Source: Kurthia populi (GTDB lineage: Bacteria; Bacillota; Bacilli; Bacillales_A; Planococcaceae). From it: a stretch of DNA of 64,000 nucleotides. Positions 18,687 to 26,943 of this stretch are shown here, piece after piece (within the stretch, counting starts at the first letter, position 1; the number at the start of each line of letters is the position of its first letter). The notes below the pieces were generated by a model. It was given only the letters and a program-made list of their open reading frames with translations, was not told the origin of the DNA and did no database searches. Location of the stretch: NCBI RefSeq assembly GCF_042686175.1, contig NZ_JBHUOR010000040.1:1-64000 (forward strand), in the 5' to 3' direction. Made by a program: the position numbers and the translations under genes.

Positions 18687-19540
18687 TTGCAGCTCATTTA
18701 ACGAAGCAATTTGGCGCACATATCGTCGTCAATGATGTTAGTTTTACATTAGAACCACATACAGCAACTGCGCTCATTGGTCCAAATGGCGCAGGTAAGA
18801 CGACGATTTTATCGATGCTCGCAGGTTTATTGAAACCAACAGCGGGCACAATCACAAATAATGATGTTCAAATCGGTTTCCTTCCGCAATATCCGCAATT
18901 TTATCCGTGGATGACAGTACTAGAGTTTACAGAAATGGCCGCGCGTCTAAGTGGTTTATCAACAAAAGAAGCGCGCAGCCGAGCACATGAAGCGCTATCA
19001 TTTGTTGGACTAGAGGAAGTGCTAACGAAAAAAACAGCCGCATTATCAGGTGGTATGAAGCAACGCCTCGGCATTGCACAAGCTATTGTTCATCGCCCAG
19101 CCATTTTATTATTAGATGAACCAGTCTCGGCACTCGACCCATTCGGGCGTCGCGATATGATGAGTTTATTAAAAAAATTGCAACAGACGACAACCATTTT
19201 ATATTCAACACATATTTTAAATGATGCAGAAGAAATGACTGACCAAATCCTCTTTTTAAAAGATGGTGCGCTCATTGAACAAGGGACTTTACCATCGATT
19301 CGCGCGCGTTACATGGACCCTCGTTTTGCGGTGACATTTTGCGAGCAAGCAGATGCCCAAGCATTTAGTACACAACATCAAGTTGAGCTAATTGAAAAAA
19401 CAGTGTTCGTGCCAATGACAAGTTATCCAACGATGCAACACTTACTCTCTTTTTTAAGTACAACATATGCACCAATTGTTAAAATTGAACAGCATACGTC
19501 CTCTCTTGAAGAGATTTTTATGAAGGTGATGAGCCTATGA
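18683..19540 (+). CDS. ABC transporter ATP-binding protein (YxlF-like)
   Basis: The 285-residue ATPase has Walker A GPNGAGKTT (about 33), Q-loop FLPQYPQFYPWMTV, signature LSGGMKQRLGIAQA (about 128), Walker B ILLLDEPVSALDP and H-loop STHIL. A C-terminal extension of about 70 residues is typical of drug or peptide exporters. It overlaps its permease by 4 bases and belongs to the four-gene operon with the XRE regulator and YxlE-like protein. The substrate is unknown. Confidence 0.92.
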   Translation: MIAAHLTKQFGAHIVVNDVSFTLEPHTATALIGPNGAGKTTILSMLAGLLKPTAGTITNNDVQIGFLPQYPQFYPWMTVLEFTEMAARLSGLSTKEARSRAHEALSFVGLEEVLTKKTAALSGGMKQRLGIAQAIVHRPAILLLDEPVSALDPFGRRDMMSLLKKLQQTTTILYSTHILNDAEEMTDQILFLKDGALIEQGTLPSIRARYMDPRFAVTFCEQADAQAFSTQHQVELIEKTVFVPMTSYPTMQHLLSFLSTTYAPIVKIEQHTSSLEEIFMKVMSL

Positions 19541-20304
19541 TAATTTTATTAAAAAAAGAATGGCTTGAAATGCTGCGCAGTTATCGTATTGTATGGCTAC
19601 CACTATTGTTTATTTTGCTCGGTATTAGCGATCCGCTCACGAACTATTATATGGAAGATATTTTAGCGACTGTTGGCAATATGCCAGACGGTTTTTCTAT
19701 GACGATGCCAGAACTTGCGCCAAGTGATTTACTAATCGCCTCACTCGGTCAATTTCAAATGATTGGCCTCCTCGTTATCGTCGCAATCACAGCTTCGATG
19801 ATTAGTCGCGAACGCCAAAATGGCACCGCAACACTCATTTATGTACGCCCTGTCTCTAATTTCTCGATTTATATGAGTAAATTAATCGCGATGGCACTGC
19901 TAACACTTGTGTGCACAATTGCCGGTTTTGGTGCATCGATGTATTACACGTATCTATTATATGGTGGCGTCTCAACGACTGCTTTTTTATTGTTGATGCT
20001 CTTTTATTGGCTATGGTTACTCATGGTAATCGCCACGACCATAACATTTAGCGCATTGTGGACAACGTCGATTGCAATGACTGTTGCAATCGTGCTGTTT
20101 CCACTTGGCATATTACTCGATTCTGTCATTGGTGCTTATTGGCATTATAGTCCATACAAATTGGCTCTATATGGTGCCTCTTGGCTAACGACACAGAGCG
20201 ATTACTTATGGGGCACCTGTAGCATTGTTGTTGCATGGACGATTTTTGTTAGTCTACTTGGTATATGGGCTACTGGTTGGAAACGTAGCACAACGAAAAT
20301 TTAA
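19537..20304 (+). CDS. ABC-2 type permease (YxlG-like)
   Basis: The 255-residue permease has six membrane helices (about 15-35, 60-85, 105-130, 140-165, 170-190 and 230-248) and the ABC-2 motif SMISRERQNGTATLIYVRPVSN around residue 88. It completes the exporter made with the ATPase just upstream. The gene is the last of the operon, followed directly by a terminator. Confidence 0.9.
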   Translation: MIILLKKEWLEMLRSYRIVWLPLLFILLGISDPLTNYYMEDILATVGNMPDGFSMTMPELAPSDLLIASLGQFQMIGLLVIVAITASMISRERQNGTATLIYVRPVSNFSIYMSKLIAMALLTLVCTIAGFGASMYYTYLLYGGVSTTAFLLLMLFYWLWLLMVIATTITFSALWTTSIAMTVAIVLFPLGILLDSVIGAYWHYSPYKLALYGASWLTTQSDYLWGTCSIVVAWTIFVSLLGIWATGWKRSTTKI

Positions 20305-20311
20305 CCGATTA

Positions 20312-20349
20312 AAAAATAGGAATGACGGGGTTGTGTCATTCCTATTTTC
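20312..20349. terminator. Terminator after the YxlG-like gene
   Basis: AAAAATAGGAATGAC and GTCATTCCTATTTT pair with a short loop. It lies between the convergent exporter operon and the small acetyltransferase gene. Confidence 0.85.
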
Positions 20350-20373
20350 ATGTCCTCATTATTCTTTTTACGA

Positions 20374-20640
20374 TTAAATTTTCACATCATTATAAAATGC
20401 GCTATCCTCAAATTTCTTCACAACATATGGACAAATCGCCTTCATCTTGTAATCGTGGGCGCGCGCATACTCTACCGCCTCATTCAATAATTTTCCAGCG
20501 ATACCTTGCCCACGCAACACTTCATCTGTATACGTTCCAGTCATTTGCATCACGTTATCCTCAACATACCATTCAATACGCGCAACACTTTTCCCTTGCT
20601 GGAATAATTCATAACCTTTTTCTGTCAATTCAAATTCCAT
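20374..20640 (-). CDS. Small GNAT-type N-acetyltransferase (YjdJ-like)
   Basis: The product is 88 residues from ATG 20640, preceded by GAGGTGA; a GTG three codons earlier overlaps this site. It is the compact one-domain acetyltransferase type: substrate strands MEFELTEKGYELF..., then the acetyl-CoA loop VLRGQGIAGKLL (about 45-56) and the ending KAICPYVVKKFEDS. The CPYV...F motif is typical of the YjdJ/Gcn5-like small family. The acceptor is unknown. Confidence 0.85.
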   Translation of the reverse strand: MEFELTEKGYELFQQGKSVARIEWYVEDNVMQMTGTYTDEVLRGQGIAGKLLNEAVEYARAHDYKMKAICPYVVKKFEDSAFYNDVKI

Positions 20641-20685
20641 AGTAATCACCTCATAATTACTATACCCACTTTTCGTCTAATGAAA

Positions 20686-20822
20686 AAAGAGGCCGGGACA
20701 AAACAGTTCATGTTCCTTTTTTAGCGTTCGCCACAAAAAACCAGAACCGCGCCACAGCACGATTCCGGTTTTTCTTATGCTCATCTGAGATAGTATTTTT
20801 ACACTTATGTCCCAGCCTCTTT
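20686..20822 (+). repeat. 137-bp dispersed inverted-repeat element, copy B
   Basis: This is the best-preserved copy. The ends AAAGAGGCCGGGACA and TGTCCCAGCCTCTTT are inverted repeats with a single mismatch. The central hairpin is AAAACCAGAACC...GATTCCGGTTTT. It lies between bioB (terminator side) and the acetyltransferase promoter side, in the same orientation as copy A. Confidence 0.88.
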
Positions 20823-20895
20823 CTACCTTTTCACTAAACGGGGAGTTTTGTGTTAACTATATTATAAAAAAGGTTTACCATAAGTGCAAATTTTT

Positions 20896-21891
20896 TTAAC
20901 AGCTTGCTTGCTGTAATGGCGTTAAATCAATTTCAAACCCTAATTGCTCTAACATTTTTTTATCATCATCGCCAGGTTGGCCATCTGTCGTTAAATAATC
21001 ACCAAGGAAAATTGAATTAGCCGGGTATAAACCGAGTGGTTGCATATGCCCTAAATTAACTTCTCGACCACCCGAAACGCGAATCTCTTTCGTCGGATTA
21101 ATGAAGCGGAATAATGCTAATACTTTTAAACAGTAACGTGGGTTCAGTTCGTTTATGCCTTCTAGTGGCGTACCGTCAATGGCATTTAAAAAGTTAACCG
21201 GAATCGAGTCTGCATCTAATGCATGCAAACTACGTGCCATATCCACCACATCTTGCTTTGTTTCCTTCATTCCAACAATGACACCTGAACATGGCGAAAT
21301 TCCGGCTTCTTTTGCACGTTCAACCGTTTGTACACGATCGTCGTATGTATGTGATGTTGTAATATTCGTATGATTACGAGCAGACGTATTAATATTATGA
21401 TTATAGCGATCTACTCCAGCCTCTTTTAACCGTTGTGCTTGTTCAGGCTTTAAAATTCCTAAACACGCGCAGACTGTCATTTCAGGATGGTGCTCCTTAA
21501 TTTCCTTCACTGAATCTACTACAATATCAATTTCTTGATTACGCGGACCACGGCCACTTGCCACAATACAATAGGTCCCAACTTGTAGTGATGCCGCGCG
21601 ATTCGCCCCATCAATAATTTCTTGTTGTTTCATCATTGGGTATTTTTCAATCGGTGCTGTTGATACAATCGATTGCGAACAGTACCCACAATTTTCTGGA
21701 CATAAGCCCGATTTCGTATTAATAATCATATTCAGCTTTACTTTATTCCCATAATAATGGTAGCGGATACGATAGGCAGCATCTAATACAGCTAATAGCT
21801 CGGTATCTGGACTTTCTAAAATAGCCAATGCTTCTTCATCTGTTATCACATAACCATCGATAACTCGTTGTGCTAATTGTTGATAATTCAT
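20896..21891 (-). CDS. bioB: Biotin synthase
   Basis: The 331-residue radical-SAM enzyme inserts sulfur into dethiobiotin. The [4Fe-4S] motif CPENCGYCSQS is at about 58-68. The auxiliary cluster ligands are visible in the strands YCIVASGRGP, VCACLGIL and RVSGGREVNLG. Length is typical. It follows bioY after one base and shares its promoter; AAGGTGGG inside the end of bioY is the ribosome site. With only bioY and bioB here, the other biotin genes must lie elsewhere, or the cell imports dethiobiotin or biotin. Confidence 0.96.
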   Translation of the reverse strand: MNYQQLAQRVIDGYVITDEEALAILESPDTELLAVLDAAYRIRYHYYGNKVKLNMIINTKSGLCPENCGYCSQSIVSTAPIEKYPMMKQQEIIDGANRAASLQVGTYCIVASGRGPRNQEIDIVVDSVKEIKEHHPEMTVCACLGILKPEQAQRLKEAGVDRYNHNINTSARNHTNITTSHTYDDRVQTVERAKEAGISPCSGVIVGMKETKQDVVDMARSLHALDADSIPVNFLNAIDGTPLEGINELNPRYCLKVLALFRFINPTKEIRVSGGREVNLGHMQPLGLYPANSIFLGDYLTTDGQPGDDDKKMLEQLGFEIDLTPLQQASC

Positions 21892-21892
21892 G

Positions 21893-22480
21893 TTAGTTTC
21901 CCACCTTTATGACGTGTCGTAATCGAAATGCAAATAAACCAGCTAGTATAGCCAACACAATATCTTTCGGTAGCGGCGGCAACATCCACGCCCACGCCAT
22001 CCAATAACTAAAACCTTCCGGTGCAGCAGCCCATAATTTATAGGCGGCATACAACCAATTTGTACCAAGTAAATAACTAATCATCATGGCGACAAGTCCT
22101 GCTGCAACATACATTGCTTTTGTTGAACGTACTTCAATCATTTTTCCAGCGATGTAGGCCGACAAAATAAAAACAATAATAAAGCCAAACGTAGGACTCA
22201 ATAATTGACTAATGCCGCCGCTAAAACGGGCAAAAACAGGTGCCCCTGCTAAGCCGACACACGCATAAACAGCTACCGCAATCGCCCCGCGTTTACTACC
22301 GAGCACAAGTCCTGCTAATATTGCAAAAAATGCTTGCAATGTAATGGGCACCCCTCCGACTACCATAAATGGCATAAATGATGTAATGTTTGCCCCTATC
22401 ATCATCAATGCCGCAAACATGCCACAATACACAACATCATACGCAGTAAATCGTGCACGTACCCTTGTGTATGTCGTCAT
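21893..22480 (-). CDS. bioY: Biotin transporter S-component BioY
   Basis: The start is ATG 22480, following GAGGGGGGAAAG; a TTG frame start at 22498 precedes that site and is rejected. The 195-residue membrane protein has six helices and the BioY motifs GGVPITLQAFFAILAGLVLGSKRGA and SGGISQLLSPTFGFI. It binds biotin and works alone or with an ECF energy module. It forms an operon with bioB behind a promoter overlapped by a BirA-like inverted repeat. Confidence 0.94.
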   Translation of the reverse strand: MTTYTRVRARFTAYDVVYCGMFAALMMIGANITSFMPFMVVGGVPITLQAFFAILAGLVLGSKRGAIAVAVYACVGLAGAPVFARFSGGISQLLSPTFGFIIVFILSAYIAGKMIEVRSTKAMYVAAGLVAMMISYLLGTNWLYAAYKLWAAAPEGFSYWMAWAWMLPPLPKDIVLAILAGLFAFRLRHVIKVGN

Positions 22481-22513
22481 CTCTTTCCCCCCTCTCAACT
22501 ATGAACGTTTTTT

Positions 22514-22564
22514 ACTATAATCCATCCATTTATTTTAGTCAACAATTTTTATTTTTAAGTTAAC
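22514..22564 (-). promoter_or_regulatory. bioY-bioB promoter with BirA-like operator
   Basis: On the - strand TTGACT (+ 22537-22542) and TATAGT (+ 22514-22519) are separated by exactly 17 bases. An inverted repeat GTTAAC (22559-22564) and GTTGAC (- strand of 22538-22543) with a 15-base spacer overlaps the -35. It is like Bacillus BirA operators, which have GTTAAC arms. Confidence 0.65.
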
Positions 22565-22809
22565 TCTTATGTAGCATCATTCATAAACGCTCGAACAACG
22601 CAGGCGCTATCGTGCGGCCCAGCACAATTTTTTTAAATTGGAAACAGCCAAGAAACTTTATCAACAAATATTGTCATTGTAATCACTTGCGATTCTTATC
22701 AAAAATCGTTAGAATTAAATAATTGTTAACGCATTTGTCAATGTATAGTCAGTTGGATTCCAGCTGACTTTTTCTATGAATAAAAAATGACTAATGAAGG
22801 AGGGTTTGG
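22565..22809. other. Gene-less region with a terminator-like hairpin
   Basis: A hairpin at 22747-22769 (AGTCAGTTGG pairing with CCAGCTGACT) is followed by TTTTT, reading rightward just before the gene at 22810. It could be an attenuator in the leader of that gene or the end of an unseen small RNA. The rest shows no clear signal. Confidence 0.5.
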
Positions 22810-23265
22810 ATGGGTTCTTTAGATTTAGAAATGTACTTTGAACACCTTGTTTTAGCGAATGAGCTGAATGCTTGGCGTTTGCATGATTTAGAAGAGTTTA
22901 AGCTTTATACATGCGCAGATGATCTAGCGATTCAACGCGACCTCGCACACAATGCGGTGTTATACATGGATGAACGATTACTCATGCCCGAACAGGAAGA
23001 TCTCACGCTTCTTCCTCTTTACGAGCAAGCTTACTTAGAAACACTTGAAAAGCATTGCCAAGTTTTAGCACATTATAAAACGACAGCTGACGATGGCACA
23101 CCACTTTATCAAGTATCAATCGCTCTAGCGGTATCAGAAACAGAATCAATTGCAAATATTGTGAATGAAGCGACTACACTGCGTCACTTTATCCGCAACG
23201 AGATGATGTACGCATTCCGCCGCGAGCAAATTCGTCTACAAAATAGCACCAAAAAATCATGCTGA
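22810..23265 (+). CDS. Unknown acidic helical protein
   Basis: The 151-residue soluble protein is rich in Glu, Leu and Ala and predicted mostly helical (MYFEHLVLANELNAWRLHDLEEFKLYTC...). It ends in KKSC and has no known motif. AGGAGGG precedes the start, and a hairpin with T-run lies 35 bases upstream of the ATG, suggesting attenuation. Its terminator is at 23293. Function unknown. Confidence 0.65.
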   Translation: MGSLDLEMYFEHLVLANELNAWRLHDLEEFKLYTCADDLAIQRDLAHNAVLYMDERLLMPEQEDLTLLPLYEQAYLETLEKHCQVLAHYKTTADDGTPLYQVSIALAVSETESIANIVNEATTLRHFIRNEMMYAFRREQIRLQNSTKKSC

Positions 23266-23292
23266 ACAACACAATTCTTGGCGAATAAATAC

Positions 23293-23322
23293 AGCAGGAA
23301 TGGCGTCATTACGCGATTCCTG
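23293..23322 (+). terminator. Terminator after the gene at 22810
   Basis: CAGGAATGGCG and CGCGATTCCTG pair around a TCATTA loop, followed by TTTTC. It shares the GGAAT..GATTCC core with other terminators in this arm. Confidence 0.75.
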
Positions 23323-23375
23323 TTTTCATTTTCTTATGCAATAGCGTTTTAGCTATCGCATCTACATATAAACTT

Positions 23376-23390
23376 GTTTACATTTTTACA
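23376..23390 (-). repeat. Variant of the dispersed 15-bp site
   Basis: GTTTACATTTTTACA on the + strand reads TGTAAAAATGTAAAC on the other. It matches most of the GTAAAAATGTTTACA site clustered around parA. It is the only copy seen left of the origin and lies just before the gene at 23407. Confidence 0.45.
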
Positions 23391-23406
23391 GAAAGAAGGG
23401 AATTCA

Positions 23407-23634
23407 ATGCCTTATGATGGATTTGTACTTGATTTTAGTGAAACCATTCATGTGCTAAGCGCATTTCATCGCGATTTAGACGATCTACCAATTTCACCTG
23501 AGGAAAAATTTCGACTATTAAAAGAGCTTGACCGTAACCCGTATGAGCCAAATGGGGCACTCTTACAAACTACTGCACAATATGATTTTTTAGAACAAGC
23601 ATTACGCGCTGCACAACATAAAAATAATCGCTAG
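23407..23634 (+). CDS. Small unknown soluble protein
   Basis: The start is ATG 23407 with AGAAGGG ahead of it; the TTG at 23374 lies inside a repeated DNA motif and is unlikely. The 75-residue product (MPYDGFVLDFSETIHVLSAFHRDLDDLPISPEEKF...) is acidic and mostly helical with no membrane segment. It might be a small regulatory or adaptor protein, but no family is recognised. Its terminator lies at 23677. Confidence 0.6.
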   Translation: MPYDGFVLDFSETIHVLSAFHRDLDDLPISPEEKFRLLKELDRNPYEPNGALLQTTAQYDFLEQALRAAQHKNNR

Positions 23635-23676
23635 TCTGGACTAACCTAAAAACAGTGACAATATAACAAAAGAAAG

Positions 23677-23713
23677 ACACTTCTAAGGTATTAAAACTTT
23701 GGAAGTGTTTTTT
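23677..23713 (+). terminator. Terminator after the gene at 23407
   Basis: ACACTTC and GAAGTGT pair with a long loop that can also pair in part (AAGG/CTTT), followed by a T-run, ahead of the TerD operon promoter. Confidence 0.6.
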
Positions 23714-23775
23714 GATGGACAAAACAACGGTATTCGATTGAATGTTCTTCATTTCTTTAACTATTTTTTAAAAAA

Positions 23776-23801
23776 TGAAACTTTCTTGAAGCTAAGTCGT
23801 A
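23776..23801 (+). promoter_or_regulatory. ECF-sigma promoter of the TerD cluster
   Basis: TGAAAC (23776-23781), 16 bases, then CGTA (23798-23801) is a perfect match to the Bacillus sigma-W/M/X class (TGAAAC-N16-CGTA). It stands 64 bases before the first TerD start. The B. subtilis yceC-H operon is likewise under envelope-stress ECF sigma factors. Confidence 0.8.
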
Positions 23802-23864
23802 TAAGTAAGTGACTAGTATTTACGCTAGCACATTTCCATTTCATTAAGGACGGTGAAGTTTTTT

Positions 23865-24476
23865 ATGGGTATCAATCTTCAAAAAGGCCAACGTGTTGAC
23901 TTAACAAAAGGCAATGCAGGTCTTAGCAAAGTACAAGTAGGCCTAGGCTGGGACCCTGCTGAAAATAAAAGCAGCGGTGGTTTTCTAGGTGGTTTATTTG
24001 GCGGCGGTAATAAGGGAAGCAATGTCGACTGTGACGCTTCTGTTATTATGTTAAAAGACGATCATGTTAAATCTAAAGAGGATGTTGTCTTTTTCGGAAA
24101 CTTACGTAGTAAAGATGGTTCCGTTCAACATTCAGGTGACAACTTAACAGGTGCTGGTGACGGCGACGATGAAGTAATTTCAATCAATTTACAAGCGATC
24201 CCTGCAGAATTCAATCGCCTTGTATTCGTTGTAAACATCTATGATGCTGTCAATCGAAAACAACATTTCGGCATGATTCAAAACGCATATATCCGCGTAT
24301 TTAATGCAAACAACCATGAAGAATTAATTCGTTACAACCTATCAGATGATTATTCTGGTAAAACGACTCTAGTGACAGGTGAAATTTATCGTCATGGCAC
24401 AGAGTGGAAATTTGCTGCACTTGGCAATGGCACAACAGATGCTAACTTAAGCGCTGTTGTAGCAAGTTATCAATAA
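23865..24476 (+). CDS. TerD-family stress protein with Gly-rich insertion (YceC-like)
   Basis: The start is ATG 23865 after AGGACGGTG; a GTG four codons earlier overlaps the ribosome site. The 203-residue product is a calcium-binding TerD fold: NLQKGQRVDLTKGN at the start, LGWDP, then a Gly-rich insertion (SGGFLGGLFGGGNKG, about residues 40-55) before VDCDASVIML, and the Ca-binding loop SGDNLTGAGDGDDE. The insertion is like YceC of B. subtilis. In this family it helps resist tellurite, phage, envelope stress or toxic anions. It leads a cluster with a second TerD, YceG and TelA proteins. Confidence 0.9.
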   Translation: MGINLQKGQRVDLTKGNAGLSKVQVGLGWDPAENKSSGGFLGGLFGGGNKGSNVDCDASVIMLKDDHVKSKEDVVFFGNLRSKDGSVQHSGDNLTGAGDGDDEVISINLQAIPAEFNRLVFVVNIYDAVNRKQHFGMIQNAYIRVFNANNHEELIRYNLSDDYSGKTTLVTGEIYRHGTEWKFAALGNGTTDANLSAVVASYQ

Positions 24477-24492
24477 GGAGGAAACAAATATT

Positions 24493-25074
24493 ATGGGTAT
24501 TTCATTACAAAAAGGTCAAAAAGTAGATTTAACAAAAGGTAATCCTGGGTTATCAAACATCGTAGTAGGTTTAGGCTGGGATACAAATAAATATGATGGC
24601 GGACAAGATTTTGATTTAGATTCTTCTGTCTTCTTACTTAACGATGCAAGCAAAGTAGACGATCCTGCTAACTTTATCTTCTATAACAATACAGTTGGTG
24701 GTAATGGTTCAGTAGAACACTCTGGCGATAACTTAACTGGTGACGGCGATGGCGACGATGAAACAGTAAAAGTGGCACTTAGCAATGTCCCACAAAATAT
24801 TAGCCGCATCGCATTCACTGTAACAATTCACGATGCAGAATCTCGTGGTCAAAACTTCGGTATGGTTTCAAACTCATTTATCCGTATCGTAGACGCTGCT
24901 TCAAACGAAGAATTAATTCGCTATGACTTAGGTGAAGATTTCTCAATCGAAACAGCAATCGTTGTAGGTGAACTTTACCGCCACGGTAGCGAATGGAAAT
25001 TCAATGCTGTAGGCGCTGGCTACCAAGGTGGATTAGCTGCACTAGCAACTGATTACGGTCTAGATGTAAACTAA
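24493..25074 (+). CDS. TerD-family stress protein (YceD/YceE-like)
   Basis: The 193-residue TerD protein shows LQKGQKVDLTKGNPGL, LGWDTNKYDGGQDFDLDSSVFLLND and the acidic Ca-binding loop SGDNLTGDGDGDDE. Length matches YceD/YceE (193/192). It follows the first TerD gene after 16 bases with an AAGGAGG ribosome site. A terminator comes 40 bases later, so the yceG-telA pair may need its own promoter. The third TerD and the TerC membrane protein of the B. subtilis operon are missing here. Confidence 0.93.
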   Translation: MGISLQKGQKVDLTKGNPGLSNIVVGLGWDTNKYDGGQDFDLDSSVFLLNDASKVDDPANFIFYNNTVGGNGSVEHSGDNLTGDGDGDDETVKVALSNVPQNISRIAFTVTIHDAESRGQNFGMVSNSFIRIVDAASNEELIRYDLGEDFSIETAIVVGELYRHGSEWKFNAVGAGYQGGLAALATDYGLDVN

Positions 25075-25116
25075 TTAACCAAACGCATAGGACATATTGT
25101 CTGCGCATAACACACT

Positions 25117-25146
25117 GAGAAACCGCGCAACCGCGCGGTTTCTTTG
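25117..25146 (+). terminator. Terminator between terD and yceG
   Basis: GAGAAACCGCGC and GCGCGGTTTCTTT form a very stable GC-rich stem with a four-base loop and T-rich tail. Confidence 0.85.
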
Positions 25147-25162
25147 TCTTTACATAGGTAGA

Positions 25163-25253
25163 ATCTCAAAATCTCATTTTTATGCGCGATGTGCACACTA
25201 TTTGGATTCTATTTCCACTATTCTCATAAAAATGCGGTGTCTACCCAATAAAA
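25163..25253 (-). repeat. Outlying iteron cluster upstream of yceG
   Basis: On the - strand this stretch holds TTTTATTGGGTAGA (+ 25240-25253) and CATAAAAATGAGATTTTGAG (+ 25165-25184), both matching motifs of the origin array 4.5 kb away (TTTATTGGGTAGATGCAAC; AAAAATGAGATTTTGAGATT at 29695). Orientation is opposite to the main array. It occupies the whole gap between the TerD terminator and yceG. Confidence 0.8.
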
Positions 25254-25311
25254 AGATTAAAGCTATCCGTATGTGGTACAGTAGAAGAAGCAATAAAGGG
25301 GGCCTGAAACA

Positions 25312-26931
25312 ATGAATCAACTAACGATTACACCTCTTCCATGGAAAGACACTGATGACTGGCTTAATTATTTCCTATTAGCTAGCACAGAGCGCCCTCG
25401 CTATAGTCTAACCGAGCAAAATCTCACATTTGAGCGCGTTGCTGTACGCGTTCTCGGTGTTCCATTGGACGATGTCGAGTACTTTAACACGTTGTACGAA
25501 TGGCATACAGCGAGTGATGTCCATGTATTGAGTGAAGAGTTGAATAAACAAATACAAAATGAAGATTTCCAACTCCTTCAAAACATTTTGCAACAACATA
25601 AAGAATTACCTAAAGGCTTATCAATTAATCGGCTCGTTGCGATGATGTATGGTGCGAAACTTATCCCACAACACAAAGATCCACAAATGAATCGTCATTT
25701 ACAGATGACACTGATTCGAGTCATTAAAACATTTCAACAACAGCAAGCACAAGGATTACTATCTAATGATTTTCGTCGCTTCTTAATCGACTTAGTCAAA
25801 TGGATGAAAAATCACTGGATTGTGTGGATGAAAGATGCTACACCACAAACACCCTTTCCAAAAGTCGTGTGGTATGGTGATACGACGCAAAGCCAGCGAT
25901 ATTTTTTATTATTATTAATGTGGCTTGGCTGTGATGTTTTACTCTTCCATCCAGCCGGAAAAGATGATTTTCAACCACTTGATCCACATAATGAAGAATC
26001 AACCGTATATCGTTACGGTGATACAGCTCCTATGCAACCGTTTCCAACGCAAATAAGAGAAGTTCAAGCAACGGTCGGTTATCGTTCTACACAGCAGCTA
26101 GAACGTCTTATAGAGGACGAACATGGTGTTTATCGCCCCTGGCAGTATCAAAACTATGAACCACATAATGTCATGTTGCAACATACCTATGATGACATTT
26201 TCATTTATGCTAAAGAGCCCGCTATGATGCGCCCAGGCTTTAAAGCACAAAAACCAACTATCTACATTCCCAATATTTTTGCAAAAGTAAACGGGATGTC
26301 ACGTGATAAGCAGGATTACTGGGAAAAGATGCATGCGCTTGTTGAACTACCTAACACTTTACTTATTCAGCAATTCCCATACGTAAAAGAATCAAAAGCC
26401 AATTTCCAATTTCATTACGATAAGAGCCTTGTCGGAGGAAATTTAGATAGTGAGCGAATGATGGGGACAAGTTGGTGGCAATATAAAGAGCTCTCACCTG
26501 AAATTCAAGTAGCCATTGCACGTATTATTATTGATTGCTGTGAGAACCCAAGCATTCAAAAAATAAATGGCGAAAAAGAGCGCGACCTTGCCATTACCAC
26601 ATTAAAGCAATTATCGATGGTACCAAAAGAGATTCTACGCTTTATGCAAAGCTTTGATTACGCTCAACAGCTACCTAAAATCGTTGTTTTCTATGATGAA
26701 TCACTTGGGCATTTAACCCGAGCAGACGCCATATTATTTAGTTTCTTAAACCGTTTTGGCTTTGATATTATTTTCTATACCCCAACCGGTAAACAAGATA
26801 TTGAAAATTACTTAGAACCATCTATTTATACCATTCACCGACTCGAAGAAATGGTCTTTGATGTCCACTATGAACAACCTACTAAAACACAATCATTTAT
26901 TCATAAAATTCGTAAACGTTTTTTTGACTAA
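25312..26931 (+). CDS. yceG: YceG-family protein of the Ter-type stress cluster
   Basis: The 539-residue protein matches the YceG_bac family found beside TerD and TelA genes (B. subtilis YceG has 537). It shows a repeated module: WYGDTTQSQRYFLLLLMWLGCDVLLFHPAGKDDF (about 180-215) and FYDESLGHLTRADAILFSFLNRFGFDIIFYTPTGKQDI (about 460-497), resembling Rossmann halves with Pro-Thr-Gly loops. The biochemical role is not known; the family is thought to act with TerD-type proteins, possibly in synthesis of a small molecule. It sits 12 bases before telA, and an outlying iteron cluster occupies its upstream region. Confidence 0.88.
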   Translation: MNQLTITPLPWKDTDDWLNYFLLASTERPRYSLTEQNLTFERVAVRVLGVPLDDVEYFNTLYEWHTASDVHVLSEELNKQIQNEDFQLLQNILQQHKELPKGLSINRLVAMMYGAKLIPQHKDPQMNRHLQMTLIRVIKTFQQQQAQGLLSNDFRRFLIDLVKWMKNHWIVWMKDATPQTPFPKVVWYGDTTQSQRYFLLLLMWLGCDVLLFHPAGKDDFQPLDPHNEESTVYRYGDTAPMQPFPTQIREVQATVGYRSTQQLERLIEDEHGVYRPWQYQNYEPHNVMLQHTYDDIFIYAKEPAMMRPGFKAQKPTIYIPNIFAKVNGMSRDKQDYWEKMHALVELPNTLLIQQFPYVKESKANFQFHYDKSLVGGNLDSERMMGTSWWQYKELSPEIQVAIARIIIDCCENPSIQKINGEKERDLAITTLKQLSMVPKEILRFMQSFDYAQQLPKIVVFYDESLGHLTRADAILFSFLNRFGFDIIFYTPTGKQDIENYLEPSIYTIHRLEEMVFDVHYEQPTKTQSFIHKIRKRFFD

Positions 26932-26943
26932 GGAGGAAATTAT

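Noticed and set aside
22600..22740. Fur box before the gene at 22810
   Set aside because: GATAAT-like pieces exist but no 7-1-7 inverted repeat is formed.
25097..25315. Open frame of 72 codons after terD
   Set aside because: It runs through a terminator and the outlying iteron cluster, has no ribosome site and its residues look random.
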